The notes under the pieces were generated by a model. It worked only from the letters and a program-made list of their open reading frames with translations, had not been told where the DNA came from and did not search any database. Below, piece after piece: positions 1 to 10,006 of a DNA stretch of 52,398 nt; position 1 is the first letter of the stretch, and every line of letters begins with the position of its first letter. A program made the translations under genes and the position numbers. This stretch comes from Pinguiococcus pyrenoidosus (taxonomy: Eukaryota > Sar > Pinguiophyceae > Pinguiochrysidales > Pinguiochrysidaceae): the NCBI GenBank assembly GCA_019677205.1, contig JAAMXY010000219.1, positions 7,171 through 59,568 of the forward strand, given 5' to 3'.

Positions 1-931
1 CGGCAGGAGCATCGGGCAAAGAAGCCTCGGGCAAAGAAGCCTCGGGCAACGGAGCCGCGGGCAACGGAGCAGCTGGCAAAGGAGCATCTGCTGCTGCCTC
101 AACGGTCTGGCTGGCTGGCAACGGAGCACTTGCCATGGTCTCAGAGACGCTGCTGGCGGAATTCTCCGGCGAAACATCGTCGGCAGCATCGGCAGCATCG
201 GCAGGAGCATTGGCAGCGGCAGCATCGGAAGCATCGGCAGCATCGTCACTCGCAGGTTTTGAGTCGCCCTCCACATCACTTCCAACGGGAAGCTCGGGAG
301 ACATCACCGCCTCGGCCCCGCCGTCTTCTGGCGCTGGCGCTGGCGCTGGAGCTTGAGCTGGAGCTGGGGCTGCATCGGCATCGTTGTGTTGCGTTGGACC
401 GACCGGAACGTTGTCCAGATCTTGCTGAGCAACCGCGTCTGCTGGCTTCGTACCATTGTTCTGGAGCCCTTCGTCGATCGCCGTCTCCACCACGACGTCA
501 GCTGGCTTCGCTGCGACGGCCGTGGCGCTGTCGGAAGCAAGATCGCCTTGCTCGGTGGTCTCCACTGGCAGCGGATCGTCGTGCTCCACCGGCACAGCCA
601 CGGTTGCTTCGACGATCACGTCTTCTGCGTCAGCTGAAACAGAAGCTTCTGAGGCGGCAGGACCGCGTACGGACTCTTCTGGGGCAGACGACGGTGACTC
701 TTCCGGCTTCTCGGGCGCAGCGCCTTTCTCCTCCGCAGAGTGTTGTTCCCCTGACACCTCGGTGGCCCCAAGTTCAGATTCGTCTGCCATGTCAGCGTCC
801 TTCTTCGAGTCCAAGGCATCTTGCTCCATGTGCACGGCAACAGTGTCCACAGCAGAAGTGTCCGGCGACGCTTCCGCCTCCTCCTTGGAAAGCGCCGGAG
901 TCAGCGCCACTTCGTCCGGCGTGTTTTCCAT
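1..931 (-). CDS. Acidic Ala/Pro/Glu-rich low-complexity protein (3' end beyond window)
   Basis: On the minus strand one frame stays open from an ATG at 931 to the left edge, about 310 codons without a stop. The product is dominated by Ala, Glu, Asp, Pro, Val and Ser, with alternating Ala-Pro tracts (positions 320-360) and, nearest the edge, pentapeptide-like repeats of the type LPEAS/LPAAP (positions 1-110). No signal peptide, membrane segment or known domain is visible. The composition resembles disordered acidic linker regions. The plus-strand open frames in the same place are Ser/Ala-rich mirror images of the same repeat and are less credible. Further 5' coding sequence may lie upstream (in-frame codons continue beyond 931), so the start is uncertain. 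Function cannot be assigned. Confidence 0.55.
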   Translation of the reverse strand, partial: MENTPDEVALTPALSKEEAEASPDTSAVDTVAVHMEQDALDSKKDADMADESELGATEVSGEQHSAEEKGAAPEKPEESPSSAPEESVRGPAASEASVSADAEDVIVEATVAVPVEHDDPLPVETTEQGDLASDSATAVAAKPADVVVETAIDEGLQNNGTKPADAVAQQDLDNVPVGPTQHNDADAAPAPAQAPAPAPAPEDGGAEAVMSPELPVGSDVEGDSKPASDDAADASDAAAANAPADAADAADDVSPENSASSVSETMASAPLPASQTVEAAADAPLPAAPLPAAPLPEASLPEASLPDAPA

Positions 932-1535
932 TCTCGGAACGTCGGATGGCTTGACAGGGAGACCGAGGGGACTGGAACACGCTTGCACTTGATCTGGAAT
1001 GCTCCACAAGGAGCTGATCGAGCCGACGGACCGCGATCTCGACGAGACTGACTTCCTCTCTGTTCGCGGGATCGCGGAGCTCCGAAGATTTGAGCAGCTT
1101 TGCCCAAGGGAGCAGGCTCTTCGCAGAGCTTGTCTAGGCTCTAGACACCAAGCGCCTGCACTGTGATACCGAGCAGTTGCTCACGGGTCCTCAAAGTGCG
1201 GCAAGGCGTCGAACCCGCCAACTCGAATGCATCTCGGGCCATTTTTGAGCAACTCGCAAACGTTCCTTTCCGCTTGTTTTTATCTTTTTGAAAGTACTGC
1301 TGAGTTATGTCATACGATGATCAATCATCAATACTAGTGTTTAAATATATTGAACTCTTCCATGGCGCGAATGATTGGTCGAGTTTGAGTTGACTTCAAA
1401 CGCGCCCGACGGTATTTCTTTCCGTCACGGTTGTCCGCTCTTCTGGTAGTCAGCTGACACCAGACTGACGTTGCTTTCCGCGTCTTAACGACCGGCGCGC
1501 GATTGAGAACCGCGCCTCCCGAGTTGCAAGACGCG
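932..1535. promoter_or_regulatory. Divergent spacer: acidic protein (-) / plastid ferredoxin (+)
   Basis: Head-to-head intergenic stretch of about 600 nt. The left third may hold 5' exon or UTR of the acidic protein. Positions 1266-1350 form an AT-rich island, including a taaatatatt block near 1342. No specific factor site is recognised. Confidence 0.35.
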
Positions 1536-1904
1536 ATGCTCCACTCCAAGACGTTCATCGTTCTGCTGCTGATCGCCTGCGCGGGCGTCGTGAGCTCTTT
1601 CCGCGCCCCCATGAGAATGGGCCTTTTCGACAAAGCTTTCCAGAACGACGAGACTCTCAAGCCACTTGAGGGCTACGCGGACAAGAGAAAGGTGCAAGTC
1701 ACCTTCCAACCGGGGGGCAAGGTCATCCAAGCGGTGGCGGGACAAAAGCTGAAGGAGGTGGTCCGGGCGGGACGTCTTCCAGTCAAGTACAATTGCAATA
1801 AGGGAGACTGCGGCACTTGCGAGATCCTTGTAGACGGAAAAAAGACACGAGCCTGCGTTTCCAGCCTTCCATTCAAGCCGCAAATTACGATCAAAGCTCT
1901 TTAG
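1536..1904 (+). CDS. Plastid-targeted short 2Fe-2S ferredoxin-like protein
   Basis: A single-exon protein of 122 residues. The ATG at 1536 opens a hydrophobic signal peptide (residues 2-19) ending VVSS, followed at once by F-R-A-P, the Phe-plus-Pro pattern at the signal/transit junction of proteins sent to complex red plastids. An earlier in-frame non-ATG extension exists but would mask the signal peptide. The mature part is a beta-grasp ferredoxin domain with CNKGDCGTCEIL: Cys spacing CX4CX2C, then the fourth Cys only 11 residues later (CX11C). Plant-type photosynthetic ferredoxins have about 29 residues there, so this is a shortened type whose spacing resembles the 2Fe-2S domains of succinate dehydrogenase or xanthine dehydrogenase. 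It is probably a plastid electron carrier. The partner is unknown, and it is probably not the main PetF. Confidence 0.85.
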   Translation: MLHSKTFIVLLLIACAGVVSSFRAPMRMGLFDKAFQNDETLKPLEGYADKRKVQVTFQPGGKVIQAVAGQKLKEVVRAGRLPVKYNCNKGDCGTCEILVDGKKTRACVSSLPFKPQITIKAL

Positions 1905-2339
1905 GTGGGAGCGCTCGGAGCCACTGGCCTGGCGATCCGTTCGTTGAAGAGCTTTGGATTCTGACTAGAGGATCGCGCGCACGTACGCGGATGGAGAAGC
2001 GTGAGGTGGCGCAGTGGTTTACGGAAATTCCGCCGCGTTTTTGATCGATGGGCCAGGCCACGCATTGCCGTGGCTGGATGTTAAAGTCTGGAGGCAGCAC
2101 ACATTCACGCTATTCATCTCTATATCGCTGTTGCTTGCCGCTTCACCGGCATCTTGTCAAAAATTCCGTGGATAATCCAATCCCCGTCGGCGCCACTACG
2201 CAGACGCAGGCGCGCTTGGAGCACCACCAGTGTACCCTCTCTGGCTCATCAAGGCAGCTTGACGTTGAATTGACCTGCAGAAACCGCGTTAGCCACCTGA
2301 GGGCTCTGCGCGGCACACCAGAGCGGCGGAATGTCCAAC
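1905..2339. other. Convergent 3' spacer
   Basis: The 435 nt between the tail-to-tail ends of the ferredoxin and UQCC1-like genes. It should hold both 3' UTRs. No further gene, RNA or repeat was seen. Confidence 0.4.
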
Positions 2340-3440
2340 TCACCCGTCCCCAGATGTCCCCTTCCACACTAGCGTCGGGTCAAGATCCCACAAAACTTCG
2401 GCATTCTCCTCGTTCCAAAAGTATGTGTCGCCTCGAAGCGTCCTGAAGGCAGGGAGGGCGGGTGAAACCACGGTGCTACGGAGCCTTGCTCGTGAAGCGA
2501 GGTCAACGCACCACTCAAGACGCCATGGGGACTCAAACTGCTCAACTTCGTCCCTGGTGTCGATGTAGTCGAGGTTTCCCTTGGTTGTCACCTCTGTGCT
2601 CGCGCTATTCCCTTCGCCTAGAAACTTCGGAGGTCTCCTCCACTCGATCCGCCCGTCCTTCAAGGCATCGAGCGGAATGCCGTCAAGCGTTTCCAGTTCT
2701 CCCATGAGATATCGCGCAAACTCGATTGCGGTAGGCTCCTGACGATTCCCACATCAGGTAAGTACGCTATTCCCATGCTCGCCGCAAAGGCTCGGCGAGG
2801 TCGCCCACGCAGCTTCTTCATCAGCTAGATGGAGCCGTTTCCTGCCGGAGGCAGCTCACCTGCACGGACTCTTCCATGTCATAGACGAAGCGCCAGATGC
2901 CACCGCAGAGCTTCAGGATTCGTTCGCTCTCTTCTTCGTACGTCAGGCAATGATCGTACAACGCCATGTTCTCAAAGCTGTACTTCTGGACGTTGCTCAG
3001 GTGGCCATCAACGGTGAGCTCGGGCACATCCGTGAAGCGGATGCGGCTGGTCGTGTCTTCCCAGAACCGCTCGAAGAGCGCTCTGTCCAGCGCTTTCCCG
3101 GCGCTGCCCTCCTTCAGCAGCCTCTTGTGCAGGAGCCAGACGTGCGTTGCAATCAGCGAATGCGTCGCCTTAAAGTTGTCCTTCACGCTGCCACGAAGCT
3201 TGAAGCCTTTTCTCAATGCCTGGTCATGGAAATGCGACCAGCATCAGAGGACTCTACTCTCTGTGCTCGCCATGCACTACTCGGCAGCGACCCTCCAGGG
3301 CTGTTGCGCGTTCTGGATGAACGCACCTGTGTGCGAACGCTGTGGTAGATGTTGATCGACTGCCGAATGAGGTCCTGGTCCCGCCGCAACGAGGGCAAGA
3401 ACCCGAAAACGCTGTTCGCCAGGAAGCTACCGCGAGACAT
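2340..3440 (-). CDS. UQCC1/CBP3-like ubiquinol-cytochrome c reductase chaperone with C-terminal WW domain
   Basis: Four exons: 3440-3327, 3219-2860, 2738-2512 and 2442-2340, with GT-AG introns in phases 0, 0 and 2, giving 267 residues. The core (exons 2-3) shows the Ubiq_cyt_C_chap pattern: THSLIATHVWLL, ERFWED, a central Asn-Val..Tyr segment, IWRFVYDMEES, then AIEFARYLMGELETLDGIP and DGRIEWRRP. In yeast and animals this family binds nascent cytochrome b and assists complex III assembly in mitochondria. The fourth exon completes a WW-type motif (W-R-L-E-W-T...DTYFWNEENAEVLWDLDP), which I do not know from UQCC1 proteins. The N-terminus (MSRGSFLANS, Arg-rich) could be mitochondrial targeting. 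An upstream in-frame extension to 3557 is possible. Intron 3 (2443-2511) is 69 nt and open in frame, so it could be retained. Splicing it restores the WW sequence. Confidence 0.8.
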
Positions 3441-4243
3441 GGCTCCAAGGAGGCGAGCTTTCGGGAATATGGCCCGGCGCTGTTCCCAAGTGGGTAAACA
3501 CTTCAGACTCGGGGCTGGGGCTTGCAGGTCGAAGCCGACATCGCGACAAGAGGGCAAAGCGATCTGACGGGGCGGGAGATTTTGAAATAGTTTTCTGCAT
3601 CAATACATTAGGTAATTGTATTGATAAATCCGTTCGAATAAGTAACGCCTCTTTTGCAGTACTGTAGTGCCGCAGTGTTGGTCGACTGAGGAGACGGTCT
3701 ATCGACTCTCACTAGATCGATCCCCCATGATCGATCACCATGATCGATCCGGCTCCGAACTGATGTATAGACGCGATGCATGGACGCGATGCATGGACGC
3801 ATGTTAGAGGGAAACAGTTCCCTTGAGAGGCGTCGAGTGAAGTAAACCTCCAGCGCGTGCTGTGAAGCTCTCAGTCCGGCAGTCGTGGCAAAAGACCGCC
3901 TCTGCATGCTCAGCGCCTGTGGACGGCGGTGGTTCCGGCTGGCATGAGGACCGAGTAAGATTCAATCAGCTGATGTGTATACTTCCACAGGAGATCAAGC
4001 TCATATCATTTGCAAAATTCCTCTTCTGCTCCTCAATCTGATTGAAACGTAGCAACTCGCAAAATTTTTAATATTTTAAATTAAATTTTATTACATATCA
4101 ATTTTCACTATCAAAAAATATGAATTACCATGTCATAGTGAAGAAAGGGGTCTTGGCGGTGGCCGTAGGAATTACGACTGGCTGCGATGCCGCCGGATTT
4201 GGAGGCCTGGTGTGTTGCTCAGTCGTGGCCTTCGCGCTCGCCG
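3441..4243. promoter_or_regulatory. Divergent spacer: UQCC1-like (-) / ProRS (+)
   Basis: About 800 nt between the opposed starts. It holds a cluster of GATCGAT/GCATGGACG short repeats (3715-3803) and a strongly AT-rich island at 4055-4125. No gene was recognised. Confidence 0.35.
3715..3803. repeat. Short GATCGAT palindrome and GCATGGACGC tandem repeats
   Basis: Three copies of a tgatcgatc-like palindrome are followed by two to three copies of gacgcgatgcatg. Both units are self-complementary, so the segment could form hairpins. It lies in the divergent promoter spacer upstream of ProRS. Confidence 0.6.
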
Positions 4244-7223
4244 ATGAGCTCCATCCGCGTGGAAGGCCAAGCGGCCGAGACTCGCGTGGTCTCCCTGGTC
4301 GCTGCGGCCGCGAACATCCAGATAGCCTGCGTGGAGATCGCTGGCCCGTTGAGGTGCGCTTCTCTTCCAGTCCAAAGAAGCGACTCAACGACTCCGGACT
4401 TTTTCATCAACAACCTGTTCTCTCGCTCCCGAAAGACTATGTGTGTCGGCGGGAGACGTCACAGGCCTCGGCGCGGTGCTCAAGTACGTCGCCAGAGCGA
4501 GCCCCGCCAGCTCGCTGATGGGCCGGACAGCAGTGCATGCGGGACAAGTGGATGGCTGGGTCGAGTTTGCTGTCTCCGAGCTCATGGTGGAGCATCCCCT
4601 GGGACCCACGGTGCTCACGTCCGAGGACGTCGATAAGCGCCTCTCTGCGCTGGACGCGCAGCTGGGATCTCGGACGTACTTGGTCGGGGAGGTGCTGAGC
4701 CTGGCGGACCTTGTGGTTTCCACGGCCCTTCGCAATCTCTTCGACGCGTTCGCCTCCGATATCTCTGCGGCCTATCCCAACTTGGCCCGCTGGTACTTCA
4801 CTGCTGCGCACACCAAGCCGGCCGTGCAGGTGTTCGGAGCTCCGCAGGTGGCGACCGAGGGCATTGGATCGTTGGATCTTGCGGCAGCGCCTGTGCCTGC
4901 AGCTCCCGCCCCAGCTGCAGCCTCGGCGTCGGCGTCGACGTCGGCTCCTGCGATGAATGGAGAGCCGAACCTTGCCGTATTGGATGGTGACGAGGGCAAT
5001 CCGGCTTTGCAGGCGCTTGCGTCGCTGGGGATGCCGCAGACGACCTACTTGCATCCCGTTGCCATGACGGTGGTGGAGCAGGCCGTGCACGTGGGACACC
5101 TACCCGGCCTGCTCACGAAGAACCTGTTCTTGAGAGACAAGAAGTACGGGCTCTTCCTGGTGGTCGCGGAGCACACGAAGAAGGTGGATATGAAGAAGCT
5201 CGGGAAGGACCTGAAGCTTGCTGGGAAGGTGAACCTCCGACTTGGTGCGGAAGAGTTGCTCCTCGAGAAGCTGGGCGTCGCGCAAGGGTCGGTCTCGGCC
5301 CTCGCAGTCATGAACAACTCCGAGAAGGACGTGCAGGTAGTGATGGACGAGGACCTTGGGAAGGCGCCCATCGTCAATCTGCATCCGCTGCGCAACGATC
5401 GCACCACCAGCCTGTCGGGCGAGGACCTCATCCGCTTTCTTCAGCACTATGAGCACGATCCAGTGTATCTCGCCTTTCCGCAGGAGAAGCAGGGGAGAGA
5501 CCCGCGCCCCACCGATGGAGGCGAGGCGAAAGCCGCCAAGCCGGCAGCAAAACCGCAGAAGCCAAAGGCGCAGAAGGGCGACGCCAAGCCCAAGGACAAG
5601 GCTCGGGCCAAGGAAGAAGAGAAGCACGAAATGGCGATCCAGTACACGAAGAGCGGCGACTTCGCAGAGTGGTACAAGGATGTCATCAAGAAGTCGGAGA
5701 TGATCGAGTATAGTGACATCAGCGGCTGCTACGTCTTGCGCCCCTGGTCGTTCAAGATCTGGGAGTTCATCCACCGCTGGTTCGACGACCGGATCGAAGA
5801 GCTCGGCGTGGAGAACACTCAGTTCCCCATGTTCGTGTCCAAGTCGGCCCTCGAGACCGAGAAGGATCACGTGGAAGACTTTGCCCCCGAGGTTGCGTGG
5901 GTGACCAAGGCCGGGGACACGGAACTGGAGGAGCACATTGCGATCCGTCCAACCTCGGAAACCATCATGTACCCGTTCTACGCAAAGTGGATTCGCAGTC
6001 ACCGGGATCTGCCGCTGAAGCTGAATCAGTGGTGCAACGTCGTCCGGTGGGAGTTCAAGTATCCCACGCCTTTCATCCGCTCTCGCGAGTTCTTGTGGCA
6101 GGAGGGGCATACGGCACACGCCAGCGACGCGGAAGCCTTCGAAATGGTGTACGACATCCTTACGCTGTATCGCCGGATCTACGAGGAGCTGCTGGCCGTT
6201 CCGGTTGTGCCTGGGCGCAAGACCGAGAAGGAGAAGTTCGCCGGCGGGCACATCACCACCACGGTGGAGGCCTACGTCCACGGGTCCGGCCGCGCGGTGC
6301 AGGGTGCAACGTCGCACCACCTTGGACAGAACTTCGGGAAGATGTTCCACATCGAGTACGAGGATGAGCACGCAAAGAAGCAGATTCCGATGCAGACCTC
6401 GTGGGGCATCACCACGAGGACGATCGGTGTGATGATTATGACCCACGGCGACGACAAGGGCCTCGTCCTTCCGCCCCGCGTGGCGCCCAAGCAAGCGGTG
6501 ATCATTCCCATTGTCAGCAAGAAGGTTGGGATGGACGAGATCAATCCGTATTGCAAGGACGTCGAAGTGGCGCTGAGGACGGCCGGGGTGCGCGTCACGT
6601 ACGACGCCCGGGATCACTACAAGCCGGGGTGGAAGTACAACCACTACGAGCAGAAGGGCGTGCCGCTTCGCATCGAGATCGGCCCCCGTGACTATCAAGA
6701 GAAGATGGTGACGCTGAAACGCCGGGACACAAGCGAGCAGATGAAGCTTTCCTTCGAGAGTCCGGCCGCCTTTGGAGGCGAGGTCGCCGCGCTTCTGGAA
6801 CGAATACAGCAGGAGATGTTCTCTCGAGCATGCGCGGCGCGCGACGCAAGCGTTGCTGTTGCGAATGATTGGGAGTCCTTCATGGCGGCCCTGCTGGAAG
6901 GCAAGCTTGTCCTCACTCCTTTTGTGGATGAGAAGGACGAAGAAGAGAACGTCAAGGACAGATCACGAGAGGATGCCCTCGAGGAGGGCCAGTCCGAGGA
7001 CGCGCGAACGGCGACGTCGGTTGCTGCGAAGACTTTGTGCAAGCCCTTCAGGTGTCCCTTGGTCGATTGGCTGCCGGAGGGAGTGCAGACTGGCGCGGAC
7101 GGGGCCTACACCATGGACGGCAAGCCCGTCAACTTCTTCTATGAGGCCATCCGGGACGGAACCCCGTGCTTCTTCACGGGTCGCCCTGCCACGGCCTGGG
7201 TTCTGTGGGGAAGAAGCTACTGA
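4244..7223 (+). CDS. Prolyl-tRNA synthetase with N-terminal GST-like and YbaK editing domains
   Basis: The long frame at 4443-7223 encodes, in order, a GST-C-like helical domain (through about residue 140), an Ala/Pro linker, a YbaK-type trans-editing domain (about 183-345), a Lys-rich linker and a eukaryotic/archaeal-type class II ProRS core from about 395. The core shows ENTQFPMFVSKSALE, IRPTSETIMYPFYAKWIRS, RWEFKYPTPFIRSREFLWQE, the anticodon-binding domain and the typical C-terminal GRSY. The enzyme charges tRNA-Pro, and YbaK domains typically hydrolyse Ala-tRNA-Pro. YbaK-ProRS fusions are known in apicomplexans, and GST-like heads mediate multisynthetase assembly. The GST-N half is found just upstream in two other frames (MSSIRVEG... 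from 4244, then ...PVLSLPKDYV ending near 4443). A 17-nt GT-AG segment at 4354-4370 and a 2-nt shift in gtgtgt near 4441 would join them, so the true start and 5' splicing are uncertain. Confidence 0.88.
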
Positions 7224-7523
7224 GATCGCTGACGGATTCGAGCTCGTTCTTGATCCCGTGTAATCTCAGTCGAAGGTTCCAGATTCTCGCGATCGACAGC
7301 AAGAGACTCGGTGAATGTGCATGGCTTCGAGGCGAAGCGGGTCGGCGACGATTTCTCCTCGGTGCCGATCCCATGCAGCCGGAAGGCGTGATCAATCCAA
7401 TCGAACACTATTGATGGGATGCGACGAAAAGGCGCTTGTATGATGTCTCTCTCCAATCATTCTGTCTAGCGTATCTAGATGAGGCACACTCGAGACGTAG
7501 CGTGCGTGACACACGAAGAACCT
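7224..7523. other. Convergent 3' spacer
   Basis: The 300 nt between the ProRS stop and the cyclophilin-like stop. No gene, hairpin or repeat of note. Confidence 0.4.
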
Positions 7524-8782
7524 CTACTGCTTGTCGAAAACTCGTTCGAATCCTAGAATCTGAATGTTGTTGATGCCGCCTCCGGAGACGAAGCCCGACG
7601 TCCCTGGCGTCGCTCCGGGCTGCAGCTTCATCCGAGCTACCACATCGAATCCGGCAACTACTTTGCCAAAGCATGTGTCCGCCTCCGTCGTATCCTTCGC
7701 CTGTGAGCCGGGCCCGTGATTCTTCCGGTTGTCCACAGTGGAGATGTAGAAGGCCGGGCCTCCTGGTCTCCCCGCGAAGCCCAATGTGTACTGCGCGATG
7801 TGGTGGTGAAGGAGGAGGAGGAGGGGGATCGTCTCACGTCAGCCTCTTTCCTTTTGCTCGAACCTCCTAGCTACGAGAAGAGGCTAATCGAGTTGCGGGA
7901 GCCTCACCTCAAAGTGCGGGTAGTCCGCGTGATACTCCTGGAAGGGCATCGGCAAGCCCTCCACGGTCTTTCGTCGAAGAACCATCGCCTGCTTCACATG
8001 ATGCGCATTCCGATGGAAAGCTCCCCTTCGGTAGGGCATCAAGGAAGTCGCCCGATGTGGAGAGCGCTTTCGTCAGATGGCGGCATTTGTGCTACGCGTC
8101 ACTCGTAGTACGCTACGCAGGGACGACGAAGGCCTACCCGGGCCAGTTGGTGAACATCTTCATAACATGGTACACCGCGTAGGGCATGTACTGCAGCGGC
8201 GCCAGCTCGATCCGGATGGTGCCGTACTTGCCCTCCTGGGGAGCGTCTGGCATGGTGTCCGGGAAGGCCAACGCCATGTCCAAGACGTAGGGCTCCTGGC
8301 CGAACTCGGCGAGGCACAGCGTCCGGGCAGCGTCCTGCACGCGTTGGATCTCCCCCTGCGCTTCGCTGCTGATCTCCAGCTTGACTCCCGCTGCCTTGAG
8401 CGCCTTGACCGAGGCCACCGCGTCCCTCAGCTCTTCCGCCACGGCCTCCAGGCTCTGGTAGGCTGCTGCGGGCGGCTCCGCCGTCGGCGAGCCGCCGAGC
8501 ACGTGCCGCAGATAGGCCCCAAGCAGCAGCGCGAGGCCCACCGCGAAGGCCACGCACTTTATCCGACTGCCATCGCTGCCTATCCAACAGGCACTCAGCA
8601 AGGGTCTTCGGAAGACCTGCAAGGAGGGGCCCTGGGGACCCCCCTCGCGGAACAAAACTTGATTTCAGCGAAGAGCCAGAGGCTTCCGCTGACGTACCCC
8701 TGTACCGCGGCTCTCGCGGGAGGTCCTGGTACTCTCCAGAGGACAGCGGCAGGGTCTGGGCTCGGCTGGCGCTGCGCCTCAT
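7524..8782 (-). CDS. Membrane-anchored cyclophilin-like protein
   Basis: Four exons inferred: 8782-8698, 8579-8138, 8025-7908 and 7790-7524 (phases 1, 2, 0), giving 303 residues. A short basic N-terminus is followed by one transmembrane helix (IKCVAFAVGLALLLGAYL, about residues 35-52), a helical or coiled linker (to about residue 110), then a cyclophilin-type beta barrel with segments GTIRIELAP, GAFHRNAHHVKQAM, YTLGFAGRPGGPAFYIST, CFGKVVAGFDVVARM and NNIQILGFERV. The C-terminal strands fit peptidyl-prolyl isomerases. However, the usual FHR-I/V-I-P...QGGD catalytic stretch is replaced by FHRNAHHV, so activity is doubtful. The topology suggests a single-pass (type II) endomembrane or organelle protein. 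Exon 1 rests only on phase-compatible splice sites and is the least certain part. Confidence 0.75.
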
Positions 8783-9119
8783 GGCGACAGAGGCGACGCG
8801 GTGCAAAACGCGGCTGCAAAAGGGGGCAGAAAGAAGCAAAAACCTTCTGCTTCAGTTGGTGGCTCTGTATCACACGCGCGTAAAACAAGCTGGAGCTGGG
8901 TCACGCATACAACGCGTCCAAGAATCGAGCTCGCATCCCTATCATCCACATCATTGGTTGAATAAAATATGTAATATTAAATATTCTTTGGAATATTTTG
9001 AAGTATATATTCTAATCTTTTTTGCCTACTGGATCCCTTTGGGCAGCTCTCCAATCCAAAGTCTTAAGTCTTAAGCCCCTTTTCCGCCGCTGAGAAGTCT
9101 CCGCTGAGAAGTGTCAAGT
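8783..9119. promoter_or_regulatory. Divergent spacer: cyclophilin-like (-) / RPL27e (+)
   Basis: About 340 nt between opposed starts. It contains an AT-rich island at 8955-9030 (repeated aatatt/atatt), then a tcttaag pair near 9062-9072 just upstream of the L27e start. Confidence 0.35.
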
Positions 9120-10006
9120 ATGGGTATCATCAAGAGCGGAAAGGTGGTCGTTGTGCTGGCGGGCCGGTACGCAGGGCGCAAGGCCGTGGTGGCCAAGACC
9201 TTCGAGTCCAACTCGGATCGCCGTTTCGGCCACGCTCTCATCGTGGGCATTGACCGCTATCCTCGCAAGGTACGATTGCGGGCTTCCGATAGGCCTCTCT
9301 TGCGTTTGTTTTTGGGTTGCTTGGCTTGGATGTCTTGAAGTGGCGGGAGAGGGGTTGAGAGACTAGGAGCCGCGAAAAAGGCCGTGGGCAGAAGCGCCGG
9401 AAGCACGCGGAAGGACAGGCTTGAAAACCCCGGCATTTTCTCCGGAAGGATGGAATTCTAGTGACTAGCTTGATGCAGCAACCTTACTGAGGCGAAGGCA
9501 GAGCAGCTCTTCAGATGCTGAGGGCTTGCAAAAGCAGTCAAGGTGGAGTGAAGAAAGGGCGGAACGCTGGCGTCTCCTCAAAGTTCGCGAGGAAGACAGC
9601 TGGTTTCCTTCTCTTGAGCGCTGCTCTTGATTGGCATCCGGAAGCGCTGCCGTCACAGATGGGAAAGCCTTAGAGGTTGCTGAGGAGAGACTCACGGAGC
9701 AGTTGTTGTCTCGGTTCACGACAGGTGACGCGGAGCATGAGCACAGCCAAGATCCAGAAGCGCTCGAAGATGAAGCCCTTCGTGAAGTACGTGAACTACA
9801 ACCACATCATGCCCACGCGTTACATGGTGGACATCAACGTCAAGGACATTGCGACGGAGGCGGCCATGGACAGCGAGGCGGCGCGGGAAGAGCTGAAGAA
9901 GGAGATCAAGAAGCGCTTTGAGGACAGATACACCAACCTTGGGAGCGGCAAGTCGGAGAAGAAGACCATGGGCGCGAAGTACTTCTTCCAGAAGCTGCGA
10001 TTCTAA
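9120..10006 (+). CDS. RPL27: Cytosolic 60S ribosomal protein L27e
   Basis: Two exons, 9120-9269 and 9725-10006, joined at a phase-0 GT-AG intron of 455 nt, giving 143 residues, close to the family's usual length of about 136. The N-terminal KOW-like segment ([18 protein letters not shown]), [10 protein letters not shown] and, after the splice, [18 protein letters not shown] and MPTRYMVD are diagnostic for eL27. It is a structural component of the large cytosolic ribosomal subunit. The intron is unusually long for this window but has clean gtacg...acag borders. The ATG at 9120 gives the expected MGIIKSGK start. Confidence 0.95.

Noticed and set aside
3715-3803. CRISPR-like or mobile-element array
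   Set aside because: Repeats are short, directly abutting and without unique spacers. No element ends or transposase genes seen anywhere in the window.
5100-6698. 532-codon minus-strand open frame
   Set aside because: Antisense of the ProRS core, caused by its codon usage. Sense strand has clear synthetase motifs.
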